From: Actinomadura luteofluorescens
GTDB lineage: Bacteria > Actinomycetota > Actinomycetes > Streptosporangiales > Streptosporangiaceae
Length of the DNA: 64,000 nt
Assembly: GCF_013409365.1 (NCBI RefSeq)
Contig: NZ_JACCBA010000001.1
Span: forward strand, 6,138,001 to 6,202,000
Reading direction: 5' to 3'
The notes under the pieces are model-generated. The model did not search any database. It was given only the letters and a program-made list of their open reading frames with translations, and had not been told where the DNA came from. Position numbers and translations under genes: made by a program. Positions 1-7,282 of this stretch are shown here, one piece after another; position 1 is the first letter of the stretch, and every line of letters starts with the position of its first letter.

Positions 1-452
1 TCCACCGCCGCTGGCTGGAGCGGGAGGCCGAGTTCAACGACCCGGACGTCCCCTTCGACGAGATCGTGGTCCGGTACCTGGAGCACGCCCTGGCCGACCC
101 GCGCGGCACCCGGCTGAACGCCTGGCGCGGCCTCACCGAGGACCTGGACGACATCCCGGCCGGTCCCCGAGAGGACCTGTCCGACATCGAGCGCCGCCAG
201 GCCGCCGGCGAACTGCCCGCCGACCTCGACCCGGCCGCGATCATGTTCGCCGTGATGGCGCTGGTGTCGGCGCCGGTCACCAAGCCGCTCGCCGTCCGCC
301 ACGTCTTCGGGATGGACCCGCGGTCACCCGAGTTCCAGGAGCACTACACCGAGCAGCTCCGCAGCATCGTCCGACGGCTGACGACTAGTTCTTCCACCAC
401 TGGAACAGGTAGTGGCCCAGCTCGATCGGGAAGTGGTCGACCGACCCGTTGA
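1..452 (+). CDS. TetR-family regulator, C-terminal part (5' truncated by window)
   Basis: The reading frame is open from base 3 and its start lies outside the window. About 149 residues are visible, helical and rich in Leu/Ala/Arg/Asp, like the ligand-binding and dimerisation domain of TetR/AcrR repressors (for example 'FDEIVVRYLEHAL' and 'EHYTEQLRSIVRRL'). The DNA-binding domain is not in view. The last 20 or so residues are low-complexity Ser/Thr/Gly/Pro. The 3' end overlaps the convergent metalloprotease gene by 68 bp, so the tail is probably a recent extension. The family call rests on overall character, not on a catalytic motif. Confidence 0.7.
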   Translation, partial: HRRWLEREAEFNDPDVPFDEIVVRYLEHALADPRGTRLNAWRGLTEDLDDIPAGPREDLSDIERRQAAGELPADLDPAAIMFAVMALVSAPVTKPLAVRHVFGMDPRSPEFQEHYTEQLRSIVRRLTTSSSTTGTGSGPARSGSGRPTR

Positions 453-1206
453 CCCGGAACGGGAACTCGCCGAGGCCGATCGCGTCGGTGAGGTAGTAGA
501 TGACGTTGAAGAAGCCCTGGTTGATCGGGCCCAGCCACAGCAGCGCGATCAGGATGAGGAACGCGTAGCCGCCGTAGGCGTTCGCCTGGTCCGCCAGGCG
601 GCGCGGCAGGTACGGCTCGACGATCCCGAAGCCGTCCAGGCCGGGGATCGGCAGCAGGTTCAGGATCGTCGCGGTGACCTGGAGGAACGCCAGGAACGCC
701 AGCCCCGACCAGAACAGCGCGTGGTCGGCGTCGGCGAAGTTCTTGAAGATCACCGCGAGCATGACGGCGAACAGCGCGTTCGACAGCGGGCCCGCCGCCG
801 AGATCAGGCTGTGCCGCAGCCGGCCCTGGATCACGTGCCGGTCGATCCACACCGCCCCGCCCGGCAGGCCGATGCCGCCGAGCACGATGAACACCACGGG
901 GATGAGGAAGCTCAGCGTGACGTCGGAGTACTTCAGCGGGTTCAGCGTGAGGTAGCCCTTGGCGGCGACGCTGCGATCGCCCGACCGGAAGGCCATGTAC
1001 GCGTGCCCGAACTCGTGCAGGGACAGCGACAGGACCCACGCCGCGATCACGAACCCGAACAGCGCGACACGACCTGGCCTGTCCAGGATCGTCCCGTACC
1101 GCCAGGCGATCAGGCCGCACAGGACGGTCGCCGCCACGACCGCCAGGAACACCGGACTCGGCCGGACGGCCGCGCCTCCCCGCGCCTCGCGCGCAGTGCC
1201 ATTCAT
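385..1206 (-). CDS. M50-family site-2 protease-like membrane zinc metalloprotease
   Basis: Integral membrane protein of 273 residues. The zinc motif HEFGH is at residues 64-68 inside a hydrophobic segment. The third metal ligand motif 'NLLPIPGLDGF' is near 183-193, with Asp191 the likely ligand. This is the topology of short, PDZ-less M50 intramembrane proteases. About five or six membrane segments can be seen. Such enzymes cleave membrane-embedded substrates, often anti-sigma factors, but no partner is encoded beside it. ATG start at 1206. It lies 52 bp beyond the stop of a TetR gene on the same strand. Confidence 0.9.
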   Translation of the reverse strand: MNGTAREARGGAAVRPSPVFLAVVAATVLCGLIAWRYGTILDRPGRVALFGFVIAAWVLSLSLHEFGHAYMAFRSGDRSVAAKGYLTLNPLKYSDVTLSFLIPVVFIVLGGIGLPGGAVWIDRHVIQGRLRHSLISAAGPLSNALFAVMLAVIFKNFADADHALFWSGLAFLAFLQVTATILNLLPIPGLDGFGIVEPYLPRRLADQANAYGGYAFLILIALLWLGPINQGFFNVIYYLTDAIGLGEFPFRVNGSVDHFPIELGHYLFQWWKN

Positions 1207-1258
1207 CGTTCCCGGCCCTTCCCGCCGCGCGGTCCGCGCGGCGTCCCGTCCCAGGTCC

Positions 1259-1867
1259 TCATGCGGAGGCCGTCCGCCCGGACGCCGGCGCCGCGATGAC
1301 CGGCACGACGTAGGTGCGCAGGAAGCGGCGCAGCCCGTCGTCGTCCCGGTCCCGGTCCATGACGATCAGCGAGGTGATGATGCGGAAGAGGAACTCGACC
1401 GTCCCCTCCACCTCGATGTCGGCGCGCAGCGTCCGCTGCCGCTGCGCCTGCTCGAAATGGGGCCGCACGTACTCGCAGCACAGCGCGAGCACGTGCTCGG
1501 CCGCCCCCGCCACCGCCGCCTGCATGTGCCCCGCCGCCTCCGGGACGAGGAAGTGCGCGATCGCCGGCTCCTCGCGGACGAAGGTCACCGCGTCCAGCGT
1601 CCCCTCGACGATCGCCTCCGAGACCGACCGCTCCCGGCGCAGCCGCTCGGCGAGCCGGTCCAGGAACCGCCGCAGGTCGCGCACCACCACGGCGAGGATC
1701 AGTTCGTCCCGCCCGCCGGTGACGCTGCGGTACACGGTCGCCCGCGACAGCTTCGCGGCGGCGGCGATGTCCTCCACCGTGGTCTTGGCCACGCCGAAAC
1801 GGCCGAAGCACGCTTCGGCCGCGTCGATGATGCGCTCGCGCGTGGCGTCGCCGGTGACCGGGGGCAT
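1259..1867 (-). CDS. TetR/AcrR-family transcriptional regulator
   Basis: A 202-residue repressor. The N-terminal helix-turn-helix spans about residues 9-55 ('RERIIDAAEACFGRFGV', then 'TVEDIAAAAKLSRATVYR'), a standard TetR_N signature. The C-terminal ligand domain is helical and ends in Ala/Ser-rich sequence. It is in line with the M50 protease gene downstream, with a 52 bp gap, and could be co-transcribed with it. No operator palindrome is evident upstream. The ligand is unknown. Confidence 0.9.
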   Translation of the reverse strand: MPPVTGDATRERIIDAAEACFGRFGVAKTTVEDIAAAAKLSRATVYRSVTGGRDELILAVVVRDLRRFLDRLAERLRRERSVSEAIVEGTLDAVTFVREEPAIAHFLVPEAAGHMQAAVAGAAEHVLALCCEYVRPHFEQAQRQRTLRADIEVEGTVEFLFRIITSLIVMDRDRDDDGLRRFLRTYVVPVIAAPASGRTASA

Positions 1868-1898
1868 GACCCGAACATTACCGGCCGCCGGTCGGCGC

Positions 1899-2315
1899 TC
1901 AGTCCAGCGTGTACTCCAGCGCCCAGGTGTGCCCGCCGTCCTCGGTGACGGAGATCTGCCCGACGCCGCGGATCCCGGCGAGCTCCCCCGTCCCCGAGGT
2001 GGGGACGATCAGCCACCGCAGCCACTGGGTGTCGGCCGTCCCGTCCTCGCTGCCCGCGCTGTGCTGCAGGACGAACGTCCCCTCGCGGCCGTGCAGGATC
2101 CCCTGGACGTGCTCGATCCCCACATAGGCGACCGGCCCCGCCGGCGTCTCCACCGTGATCAGCTCGGTGGAGCTCGTCCCCACGAGGTCGCCGTGGAAGG
2201 TCTTGCCCACGTGGACCCGGGTCATCCGGTTGTCGCCCTGCTCGTCGTAGGGCTTGTCGGCGTCCCACGCCTCGATGTCGAAGCTGCCGCTGGCTTGAAA
2301 CGTCATGCCCGCCAT
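1899..2315 (-). CDS. DUF3224 family protein
   Basis: About 138 residues from the ATG at 2315. ATGs at 2306 and 2336 are alternatives, and all have weak Shine-Dalgarno matches. The pattern is that of the DUF3224/allene-oxide-cyclase-like beta barrel: 'GSFDIEAWDADKPYDE' near the start, then 'GTSSTELITV', 'YVGIEHVQGILHGREGTFVLQHSA' in two parts, and 'ELAGIRGVGQISV'. The function of this family is not established. It is cytoplasmic with no signal peptide. It lies 31 bp upstream of a TetR gene on the same strand and may share its transcript. Confidence 0.85.
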   Translation of the reverse strand: MAGMTFQASGSFDIEAWDADKPYDEQGDNRMTRVHVGKTFHGDLVGTSSTELITVETPAGPVAYVGIEHVQGILHGREGTFVLQHSAGSEDGTADTQWLRWLIVPTSGTGELAGIRGVGQISVTEDGGHTWALEYTLD

Positions 2316-2357
2316 GATGCCCGCCCCGTCCGACACCGGGGGAGACCCACGCTCACC

Positions 2358-2561
2358 TCACCGGCCGACTTCCTCAAGCACCCGGACAGCCTCCGCCACC
2401 CCATCGGGATCAACGGTGGCGAGCACCCCGACCAGCCCCTCCCGAGACGACGCCGAGATATGGACGTCCCCCTCGGCCCGCCAGACACCACCCCGCTCCA
2501 GCCGGATCGACCACCTCGGAAAGAGCCGCTGGAGAAACAGCAGCAGAAGCGCGTCACTCAT
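2358..2561 (-). CDS. Small protein coupled to an RsbW-like kinase gene
   Basis: A 67-residue product starting with 'MSDALLLLFLQRLFPRW' and ending 'AVRVLEEVGR'. Its ATG overlaps the stop of the upstream ATP-binding gene as ATGA (2558-2561), which argues for translational coupling and makes this short frame credible. No known domain is recognised. Similar small partners often accompany RsbW-like proteins next to WhiJ-type regulators in actinomycetes, so a role in that module is the best inference. Confidence 0.6.
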   Translation of the reverse strand: MSDALLLLFLQRLFPRWSIRLERGGVWRAEGDVHISASSREGLVGVLATVDPDGVAEAVRVLEEVGR

Positions 2562-2947
2562 ACCTCGACGGCCTCGACCTCGGCCCACACGACCTTCCCG
2601 CCCTCGTTGAGCGGACGGGCACCCCACCGCCGCACCAGCGCCTCCACGAGCTGAAGCCCCCGCCCCGACTCGGCCGCGAAGTCGACGGGACGAACGACAG
2701 GCAGCACGTCCGACCGATCCCATGCCTCGACCACGACACCGCCGCCCTCCCACCGGTAAGCCCGGACGACGACGTGATCGCCTTCCCGCGACCCGTGCCT
2801 GACGGCATTGGTGACCAGCTCACTGACCACCGTCCGGGCTGCGAAGTCGTGAAGCCTCCACCCCCCGAAGGCGAGCGCGACGAATTCCCGCGCCTCCCGC
2901 ACCGCCCCCAACTCCGCCTTGATCACGATCGCCGCCGGGTCCTCCAT
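2558..2947 (-). CDS. RsbW-like ATP-binding protein (HATPase_c_2, anti-sigma-factor type)
   Basis: A 129-residue GHKL ATPase. The N box 'VVSELVTNAVRHG' is at about residues 42-54, and 'AWDRSDVLPVV' and 'SGRGLQLVEAL' correspond to the G1 and G2 boxes. This is a stand-alone serine-kinase/anti-sigma domain as in RsbW/SpoIIAB. It is divergent from the DUF5753 helix-turn-helix gene at 3070, with a 122 bp intergenic region. That is the usual arrangement of abaA/whiJ-like loci in Streptomyces. Its partner sigma factor or STAS antagonist is not encoded nearby. Confidence 0.9.
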   Translation of the reverse strand: MEDPAAIVIKAELGAVREAREFVALAFGGWRLHDFAARTVVSELVTNAVRHGSREGDHVVVRAYRWEGGGVVVEAWDRSDVLPVVRPVDFAAESGRGLQLVEALVRRWGARPLNEGGKVVWAEVEAVEV

Positions 2948-3069
2948 GAACGATCACCCCTCGAATGTCTGTGACTCTGCGCACAGAATTCACTCCGAGG
3001 AGTAGCGTTAGCGGTGAAGTGGCCAGACACAAAAACAGCGGTGTCACCTGGTGTAATCAGGAGGTCCCC

Positions 3070-3849
3070 ATGGCAACTAGGAAGCCGACTCCCCAAACCG
3101 TCGCCTTTGGCGGAGAGGTCTCCCGTTTGCGGAGAGAGCGTGACCTTTCGCGAATCGAGCTGGCCAACCTCACGGCCGTCACTCGTTCCTACATAGCTCA
3201 GGTAGAACTCGGCACGACCAGGTGCCGCGAAGAATTCGCGAGCCGCTTGGACAAGGCCATGGACTGCTCGCCAACTCTCGCGGAAGCATGGGAAGACCTC
3301 CTGCGGTCGGCTGCCTACCCCAGGTTCTTCGTTGACTACCCCAAGGCTGAGTCCACGGCTGCGCTCTTGCGCGCCTTCGAGATCATGACGGTCTATGGGC
3401 TGTTCCAGACCGAGGCGTACATGTGGGCGCTGCTCGGGACGGAACAGGCCGTCGAGGCCCGTCTCAAACGTCAGGGGATCTTGAAGCGGCAACATCCCCC
3501 CAAGATCAGCATCGTGCTCTGTGAACCGGTTCTATATACCGAGGTCGGCGGCCCGGCCATCATGAAGGAGCAGTGTGAGTACCTTGCGGAAGTCGCTCAG
3601 CTGGACAACGTAGCCTTGCAAATTGCTCCCACCGGGAGACACTGGGGATTGGGTGGATCATTCAACCTGGCGACTCAAGCCACAGGAGAGGAACTGCTCT
3701 ACATGACCAACGCCCGGGGCGGAGTGACCACTAGCGATCCGGGCGACATCCTGCCCGTAGTCAGCATGTTCTCGTTCATCCAAGCTCACGCGTTGAATGT
3801 GAGCGAGTCCAATGAGTTCATACGGAAGGCGGTCGCTCGATGGAGTTGA
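3070..3849 (+). CDS. WhiJ-like helix-turn-helix regulator with DUF5753 domain
   Basis: A 259-residue protein. The XRE-type helix-turn-helix lies at about residues 10-65 ('EVSRLRRERDLSRIELANLT', then 'SYIAQVELGTTRC'), followed by a DUF5753 ligand or partner domain to the end. The ATG at 3070 is chosen because an AGGAGG Shine-Dalgarno sits 5 bases upstream. An in-frame ATG at 2965 would add 35 residues that do not look like protein. The GC content is visibly lower than that of its neighbours. Such regulators pair with DUF397 proteins, here the next two genes, and control differentiation in Streptomyces. Confidence 0.92.
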   Translation: MATRKPTPQTVAFGGEVSRLRRERDLSRIELANLTAVTRSYIAQVELGTTRCREEFASRLDKAMDCSPTLAEAWEDLLRSAAYPRFFVDYPKAESTAALLRAFEIMTVYGLFQTEAYMWALLGTEQAVEARLKRQGILKRQHPPKISIVLCEPVLYTEVGGPAIMKEQCEYLAEVAQLDNVALQIAPTGRHWGLGGSFNLATQATGEELLYMTNARGGVTTSDPGDILPVVSMFSFIQAHALNVSESNEFIRKAVARWS

Positions 3850-4013
3850 TCAAGTGGCGCAAGGCTCGGCGAAGCGAAGCTCAGGGTGATGCATGCGTTG
3901 AGCTGGCTCGTTTGCCCGGTGGCATCGGCGTCCGCGACAGCAAGGCCCCGGACGCCGGTCACCTCGCCCTCTCCCGTGAGACGTTCCGGAAGCTGGTGGA
4001 GCAGTGCAGGTAG
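3840..4013 (+). CDS. DUF397 protein (BldB/WhiJ-partner family), copy 1
   Basis: A 57-residue protein starting 'MELIKWRKARRSEAQGDACV', with the family-defining core 'GIGVRDSKAPDAGHLALSRE' and a C-terminal 'FRKLVEQC' helix. The ATG at 3840 lies inside the end of the upstream regulator gene, a 10 bp overlap, so translation is coupled. DUF397 proteins act with their cognate helix-turn-helix partner. Immediately downstream is a second copy. Confidence 0.9.
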   Translation: MELIKWRKARRSEAQGDACVELARLPGGIGVRDSKAPDAGHLALSRETFRKLVEQCR

Positions 4014-4189
4014 TCACTTGGCGCAAGTCCAGCCAGTCCGTCGAGGGAACGTCTAGCCAGTGCGTTGAGCTGGCCGCTCTGTCCGGCGGGGTCGGCGTGC
4101 GTGACAGCAAGGCGCCTGAGGCGGGGCATCTCACGTTTGATCGGCGGGACTTCCGGGCGCTGCTGGCGGAACTGAAGCGGCAGGCCTGA
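4004..4189 (+). CDS. DUF397 protein, copy 2
   Basis: A 61-residue protein from a GTG at 4004 that overlaps the end of the first DUF397 gene by 10 bp. It has the same layout as copy 1: 'TWRKSSQSVEG', a Cys-Val-Glu-Leu step, then 'GVGVRDSKAPEAGHLTFDR' and a terminal 'FRALLAELKRQ' helix. The two copies are roughly half identical, so they look like a diverged tandem duplication. The 3' end overlaps the convergent acetyltransferase gene by 59 bp. Confidence 0.88.
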   Translation: MQVVTWRKSSQSVEGTSSQCVELAALSGGVGVRDSKAPEAGHLTFDRRDFRALLAELKRQA

Positions 4190-4679
4190 TCTCCGGCTGT
4201 GCTGCGCCTGCCGAGGGTGTGGTGAGTTCGAGCTGGAAGACGACGCGGTCGACCGTGGGGCCGTCGTAGTCGGGGATGGGGCCGGTGACCGTGAAGCCCA
4301 TCGCGGTGTGGAAGGCGATGGAACCCTGGTTCTGCGGAGAGGTGATCGCCTTCACCCGGGTGCGGTGCTCGGCCGCGGCCAGGTCGAAGAACCGGTGGTA
4401 GAGGCGACGGGCGAGGCCGTTGCCGCGAAGACGGGGTGCGACGCCGACGAAGTGAATGTAGGCGGCGTCGGGCATCGAGGGCGACAAGAGCCCGATGAGG
4501 AACCCCGCCAGGCCGGCGCCGTCCTCGGCGACCAGGCTCGTGCGGTGGAAGTGATCGAGGAAGAGGCGCGGCAGGATCGACGTGACCGGCCGCCCCCACC
4601 AGTCGTCCACGACGCCGACGATTCGGTCGTAGTCATCCGGTTCGGCTGGTCGTATGCGCAGGCCCTGGTTCACGGCCAT
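4131..4679 (-). CDS. GNAT-family N-acetyltransferase
   Basis: A 182-residue protein from the ATG at 4679 ('MAVNQGLRIRPAEPDDY'). A longer frame to 4784 adds sequence with no family character and covers a terminator hairpin. Acetyl-CoA binding motif A is 'VGVAPRLRGNGLARRL', and motif B is 'SIAFHTAMGF'. The substrate is unknown. The C-terminal 30 residues are Ala/Pro-rich and overlap the end of the second DUF397 gene. Confidence 0.88.
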   Translation of the reverse strand: MAVNQGLRIRPAEPDDYDRIVGVVDDWWGRPVTSILPRLFLDHFHRTSLVAEDGAGLAGFLIGLLSPSMPDAAYIHFVGVAPRLRGNGLARRLYHRFFDLAAAEHRTRVKAITSPQNQGSIAFHTAMGFTVTGPIPDYDGPTVDRVVFQLELTTPSAGAAQPEIRPAASVPPAAPGSPADQT

Positions 4680-4738
4680 GAATCGTCCCGGCAACGCCGC
4701 CCGCTGTCCAGCATCCGTGAAGGACCATGTCGGAAGGG

Positions 4739-4767
4739 ACCGGCCCCAGCGGGTAGCTGGGGCCGGT
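4739..4767 (-). terminator. Hairpin terminator downstream of the amidase gene
   Basis: A perfect 12-bp stem (ACCGGCCCCAGC paired with GCTGGGGCCGGT) closes a 5-base loop GGGTA. It lies 31 bp past the amidase stop when read on the minus strand and before the acetyltransferase start. No U tract follows, as is common in high-GC actinobacteria. Confidence 0.75.
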
Positions 4768-4797
4768 CGGTGTTCACCTGTCACGCGTGCCCGGCTG

Positions 4798-6228
4798 TCA
4801 GGCCGGGAGCGTGGGCAGGTACAGGGGCCGCTTGCGGGCCTGGGTCGCCTGCTCGAAGGAGTAGGCGAGTCCCAGCAGCTCCTCGTCGCGGTTCCTGCGG
4901 CCTGTGAACGAGACCCCCAGCGGCAGCTGGGAGTCGGCGTAGCCGGCGGGGACCGCGATGCTCGGGTATCCGCCGACCGCCGCCGGAGAGCAGGAGTGCA
5001 ACCAGGCGAAGTCGCGCTCGGAGACCTCCGGCGCCCGGCCGTTGGTCGGGCTCATGATCGCGTCCAGGCGGTGACGCCCGAAGACGCGGCCGATGCTCCC
5101 GCGTATCTCCTCGGTGATCTGAGCGCGTTCTTCCAGGTAGTCGCTCGGCCGGCGGGCCATGTCCGAATCCTGGGCCTGCTCGAACTTGGCCAGCCCCAGG
5201 TCGGACGTCCGCTCGTCCGGATGGCTCCGGAAGGCGATCAGGTCGCCGAGGTCGTGCGGGCCGTCGCCGCCGACCGTGCCGAGATAGTCGTTGATGCTCA
5301 CCTTGAACTCGTAGGAGAGCACCTCGGACGTGTCCGGTACGGTCAGGTCCACCTCGACGGTGGTCGCACCCAGTTCGTGCAGCATCGCCGTGGCTTCGGC
5401 GAGAACACGATTCACATCTGAGTGCTTCGCGCTGCTGTTCCGTACACCCCTCCACACGCCGATCCTGGTCCCGGCCAGAAGGGCCGTTTCCAGACGGATC
5501 GCGCGGCGGGGCGTGGCGATCACCAGGAACACCGCGGCCGCGTCGGCCACGTTCCGGGTGATCGGTCCAGCTGTGTCCTGGAACGGCGAGATCGGCACGA
5601 TGCCGTCCCCGCTGACCCGCCCCATGGAGGGCTTGAAACCCACGACGGAGTTCATCCCGGCGGGCGAGACGATGGAGCCGAAGGTCTCGGTGCCGATGGT
5701 CACCGGGGCCAGGCCCGCGGCCGCCGCGACCGCGGAACCGCTGGACGACCCGTAGGGCGACCGGTCCAGGACATAGGGATTCCTGGTCTGGCCGCCGACC
5801 GGGCTCCATCCGTTGGGTACGTCGTTACTGCGGTAGGCGGCCCACTCCGTCAGGTTCGTCTTGCCCAGGATGATCGCGCCGCTTCGGCGCAACCGGGACA
5901 CCAGCTCCGCGTCGCGGTGCGGCAGGACGTGGCGCAGAGCCTCGGAGCCGGCCGTGGTGGGCAGGCCGAGGGTGTCGATGTTGTCCTTCACCAGAACCGG
6001 GATCCCGGCGAGCGGTCCCAGCGGGAAGCCTGAGGCCCGAAGCCGATCGACCCGGCGGGCCTCCTCCGGCGCGTACGGATTCACGCTGATGACGGCGTGC
6101 AGCAGGGGGTTCAGACGCTCGATGCGGTTCAGGCACCGCATGGTGAGTTCTTCTGCGGTCAGGCCATCGTGCGCCATTGCTCGAAGCAAGTCGCCGACGG
6201 TCATCCTTTCGAAAAAGGCCGTTTCCAT
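4798..6228 (-). CDS. Amidase-signature family amidohydrolase
   Basis: A 476-residue amidase-signature enzyme. The Ser-cisSer-Lys triad is visible: Lys81 in 'VLVKDNIDT', the Ser-rich turn 'YGSSSGSAVAAA' (160-171), and the nucleophile Ser185 in 'GTETFGSIVSPAG'. The usual GGS before the nucleophile is replaced by FGS. These enzymes hydrolyse amides. GatA-type and general amidases share this fold, and there are no GatB/GatC genes nearby, so a free amidase is more likely. ATG at 6228 has a clear GGAGG about 6 bases upstream. It is monocistronic, ending at a hairpin. Confidence 0.9.
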   Translation of the reverse strand: METAFFERMTVGDLLRAMAHDGLTAEELTMRCLNRIERLNPLLHAVISVNPYAPEEARRVDRLRASGFPLGPLAGIPVLVKDNIDTLGLPTTAGSEALRHVLPHRDAELVSRLRRSGAIILGKTNLTEWAAYRSNDVPNGWSPVGGQTRNPYVLDRSPYGSSSGSAVAAAAGLAPVTIGTETFGSIVSPAGMNSVVGFKPSMGRVSGDGIVPISPFQDTAGPITRNVADAAAVFLVIATPRRAIRLETALLAGTRIGVWRGVRNSSAKHSDVNRVLAEATAMLHELGATTVEVDLTVPDTSEVLSYEFKVSINDYLGTVGGDGPHDLGDLIAFRSHPDERTSDLGLAKFEQAQDSDMARRPSDYLEERAQITEEIRGSIGRVFGRHRLDAIMSPTNGRAPEVSERDFAWLHSCSPAAVGGYPSIAVPAGYADSQLPLGVSFTGRRNRDEELLGLAYSFEQATQARKRPLYLPTLPA

Positions 6229-6677
6229 TGGCCTCCTCCTGTCTTGTTTACCTCCGCCGTTCGGCGGGGCCGCCTGCGGCGACCATCAAGAACAGTCCGG
6301 AAGAGAGGGGGTATGTCAATCTGCTGTGCCAATTGCCGCAGGTCGCGGGCTGCGAAGCCGGTTCCGGCGCTTCGTTTCCACGTGGTTTTTGTGGTGCGCT
6401 GGACCAGACCGTCGAAGTCCGTTTTGACGAGAAGGCGCACACTTTGGCTATTGCTGTGCTGCTGCGCGGCGTTTTGTGCGGCTCAAGGCCGGGGTGGACC
6501 CAGAGGCGGAGGAGCTCGCTCTGCGCCCACTGGGCGACTTTCCTGCGTTCACCGGGATGCGGTCCGGTGGGCGAGAAGCAGGGGCCGCCGACAGCGGCAA
6601 GGCCGAGCCCCTGACCTGTGAGCCCAGGTCGGAGGCCCGGCCTGCCGCAAGCGTCGGGCGTTGCCGTCAGCGTCTCG
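6229..6677 (-). other. Intergenic stretch upstream of the amidase, no convincing gene
   Basis: 449 bp with lower GC than its surroundings. Frames in it have poor codon bias. On the minus strand a perfect TTGACA (6314-6319) lies 17 bp from ACTGTT (6291-6296), a possible but weak promoter for the amidase. The part near 6620-6670 carries short GC-rich imperfect inverted repeats that could end transcription of the NTF2-like gene (6678-7118). Confidence 0.45.
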
Positions 6678-7118
6678 TCAGGGCTGGAGGTCCACCACTC
6701 CCTTGCCGGTCGCCACGTCGAGGGGCACGGAGACCTGGTCGTGGGCGATCAGCCATTCGTCGTCGACCTTTCGGAAGCCGAAGGTCGCCCGGACCCACAT
6801 GCCGCTCGTCGTCGTTCCGTTCGCCAGCGTGCCGCTGAGCCGGCCGAAACAGTGCCCGAAGGCCACGTCCTCGCCCACGGTGAGGGTCAGGTCGCGGACC
6901 TCGTACGACGCCTCATGGAAGAACGTGAAGACGTTCGTCCAGTTCTTCAGCTTCGCGGCGACTCCGACGTGCTGGAGCGGCGGCTCGACGTCGAAGGACA
7001 CGACGTCCGCCGTGTAGACCCGCTCCAGGGCCTTCAGGTCCTTGGCGCGGATCCATTCGGCGGTGCCGTCGACCAGCTGCCGGATCTTCGTCTCGTCGGT
7101 CTCGTGCCGTGCGGTCAT
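6678..7118 (-). CDS. SnoaL/NTF2-like family protein (DUF4440 type)
   Basis: About 146 residues from the ATG at 7118 ('MTARHETDETKIRQLVDG'). An upstream in-frame start at 7151 is possible but less like the family. The pattern of a long first helix, then 'AEWIRAKDLKALERVY', 'DVVSFDVEPPL' and a C-terminal 'RKVDDEWLIAHDQVSVP' is that of cone-shaped alpha+beta proteins of the NTF2 superfamily. These include polyketide cyclases and steroid isomerases. No catalytic residues can be assigned and the substrate is unknown. Confidence 0.85.
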   Translation of the reverse strand: MTARHETDETKIRQLVDGTAEWIRAKDLKALERVYTADVVSFDVEPPLQHVGVAAKLKNWTNVFTFFHEASYEVRDLTLTVGEDVAFGHCFGRLSGTLANGTTTSGMWVRATFGFRKVDDEWLIAHDQVSVPLDVATGKGVVDLQP

Positions 7119-7282
7119 GCCCGTCCACCCCTTGGAATCTCGGTTTCTCACCCATATGACGGAGCAGCCCGCGGAAATGTGATGCCGCGGTCGACCTCGT
7201 CCACGCCCCGGCAGGTGGTCCGAACATCCTCGCGGACGGCCGCGTCACATGATCAACAAGGCCGGGGCGGCGAGGAGCGTAC

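Noticed and set aside
6229..6677. A 79-145 residue protein in the amidase upstream region
   Set aside because: Candidate frames on both strands lack codon bias and ribosome sites, and would displace the promoter.
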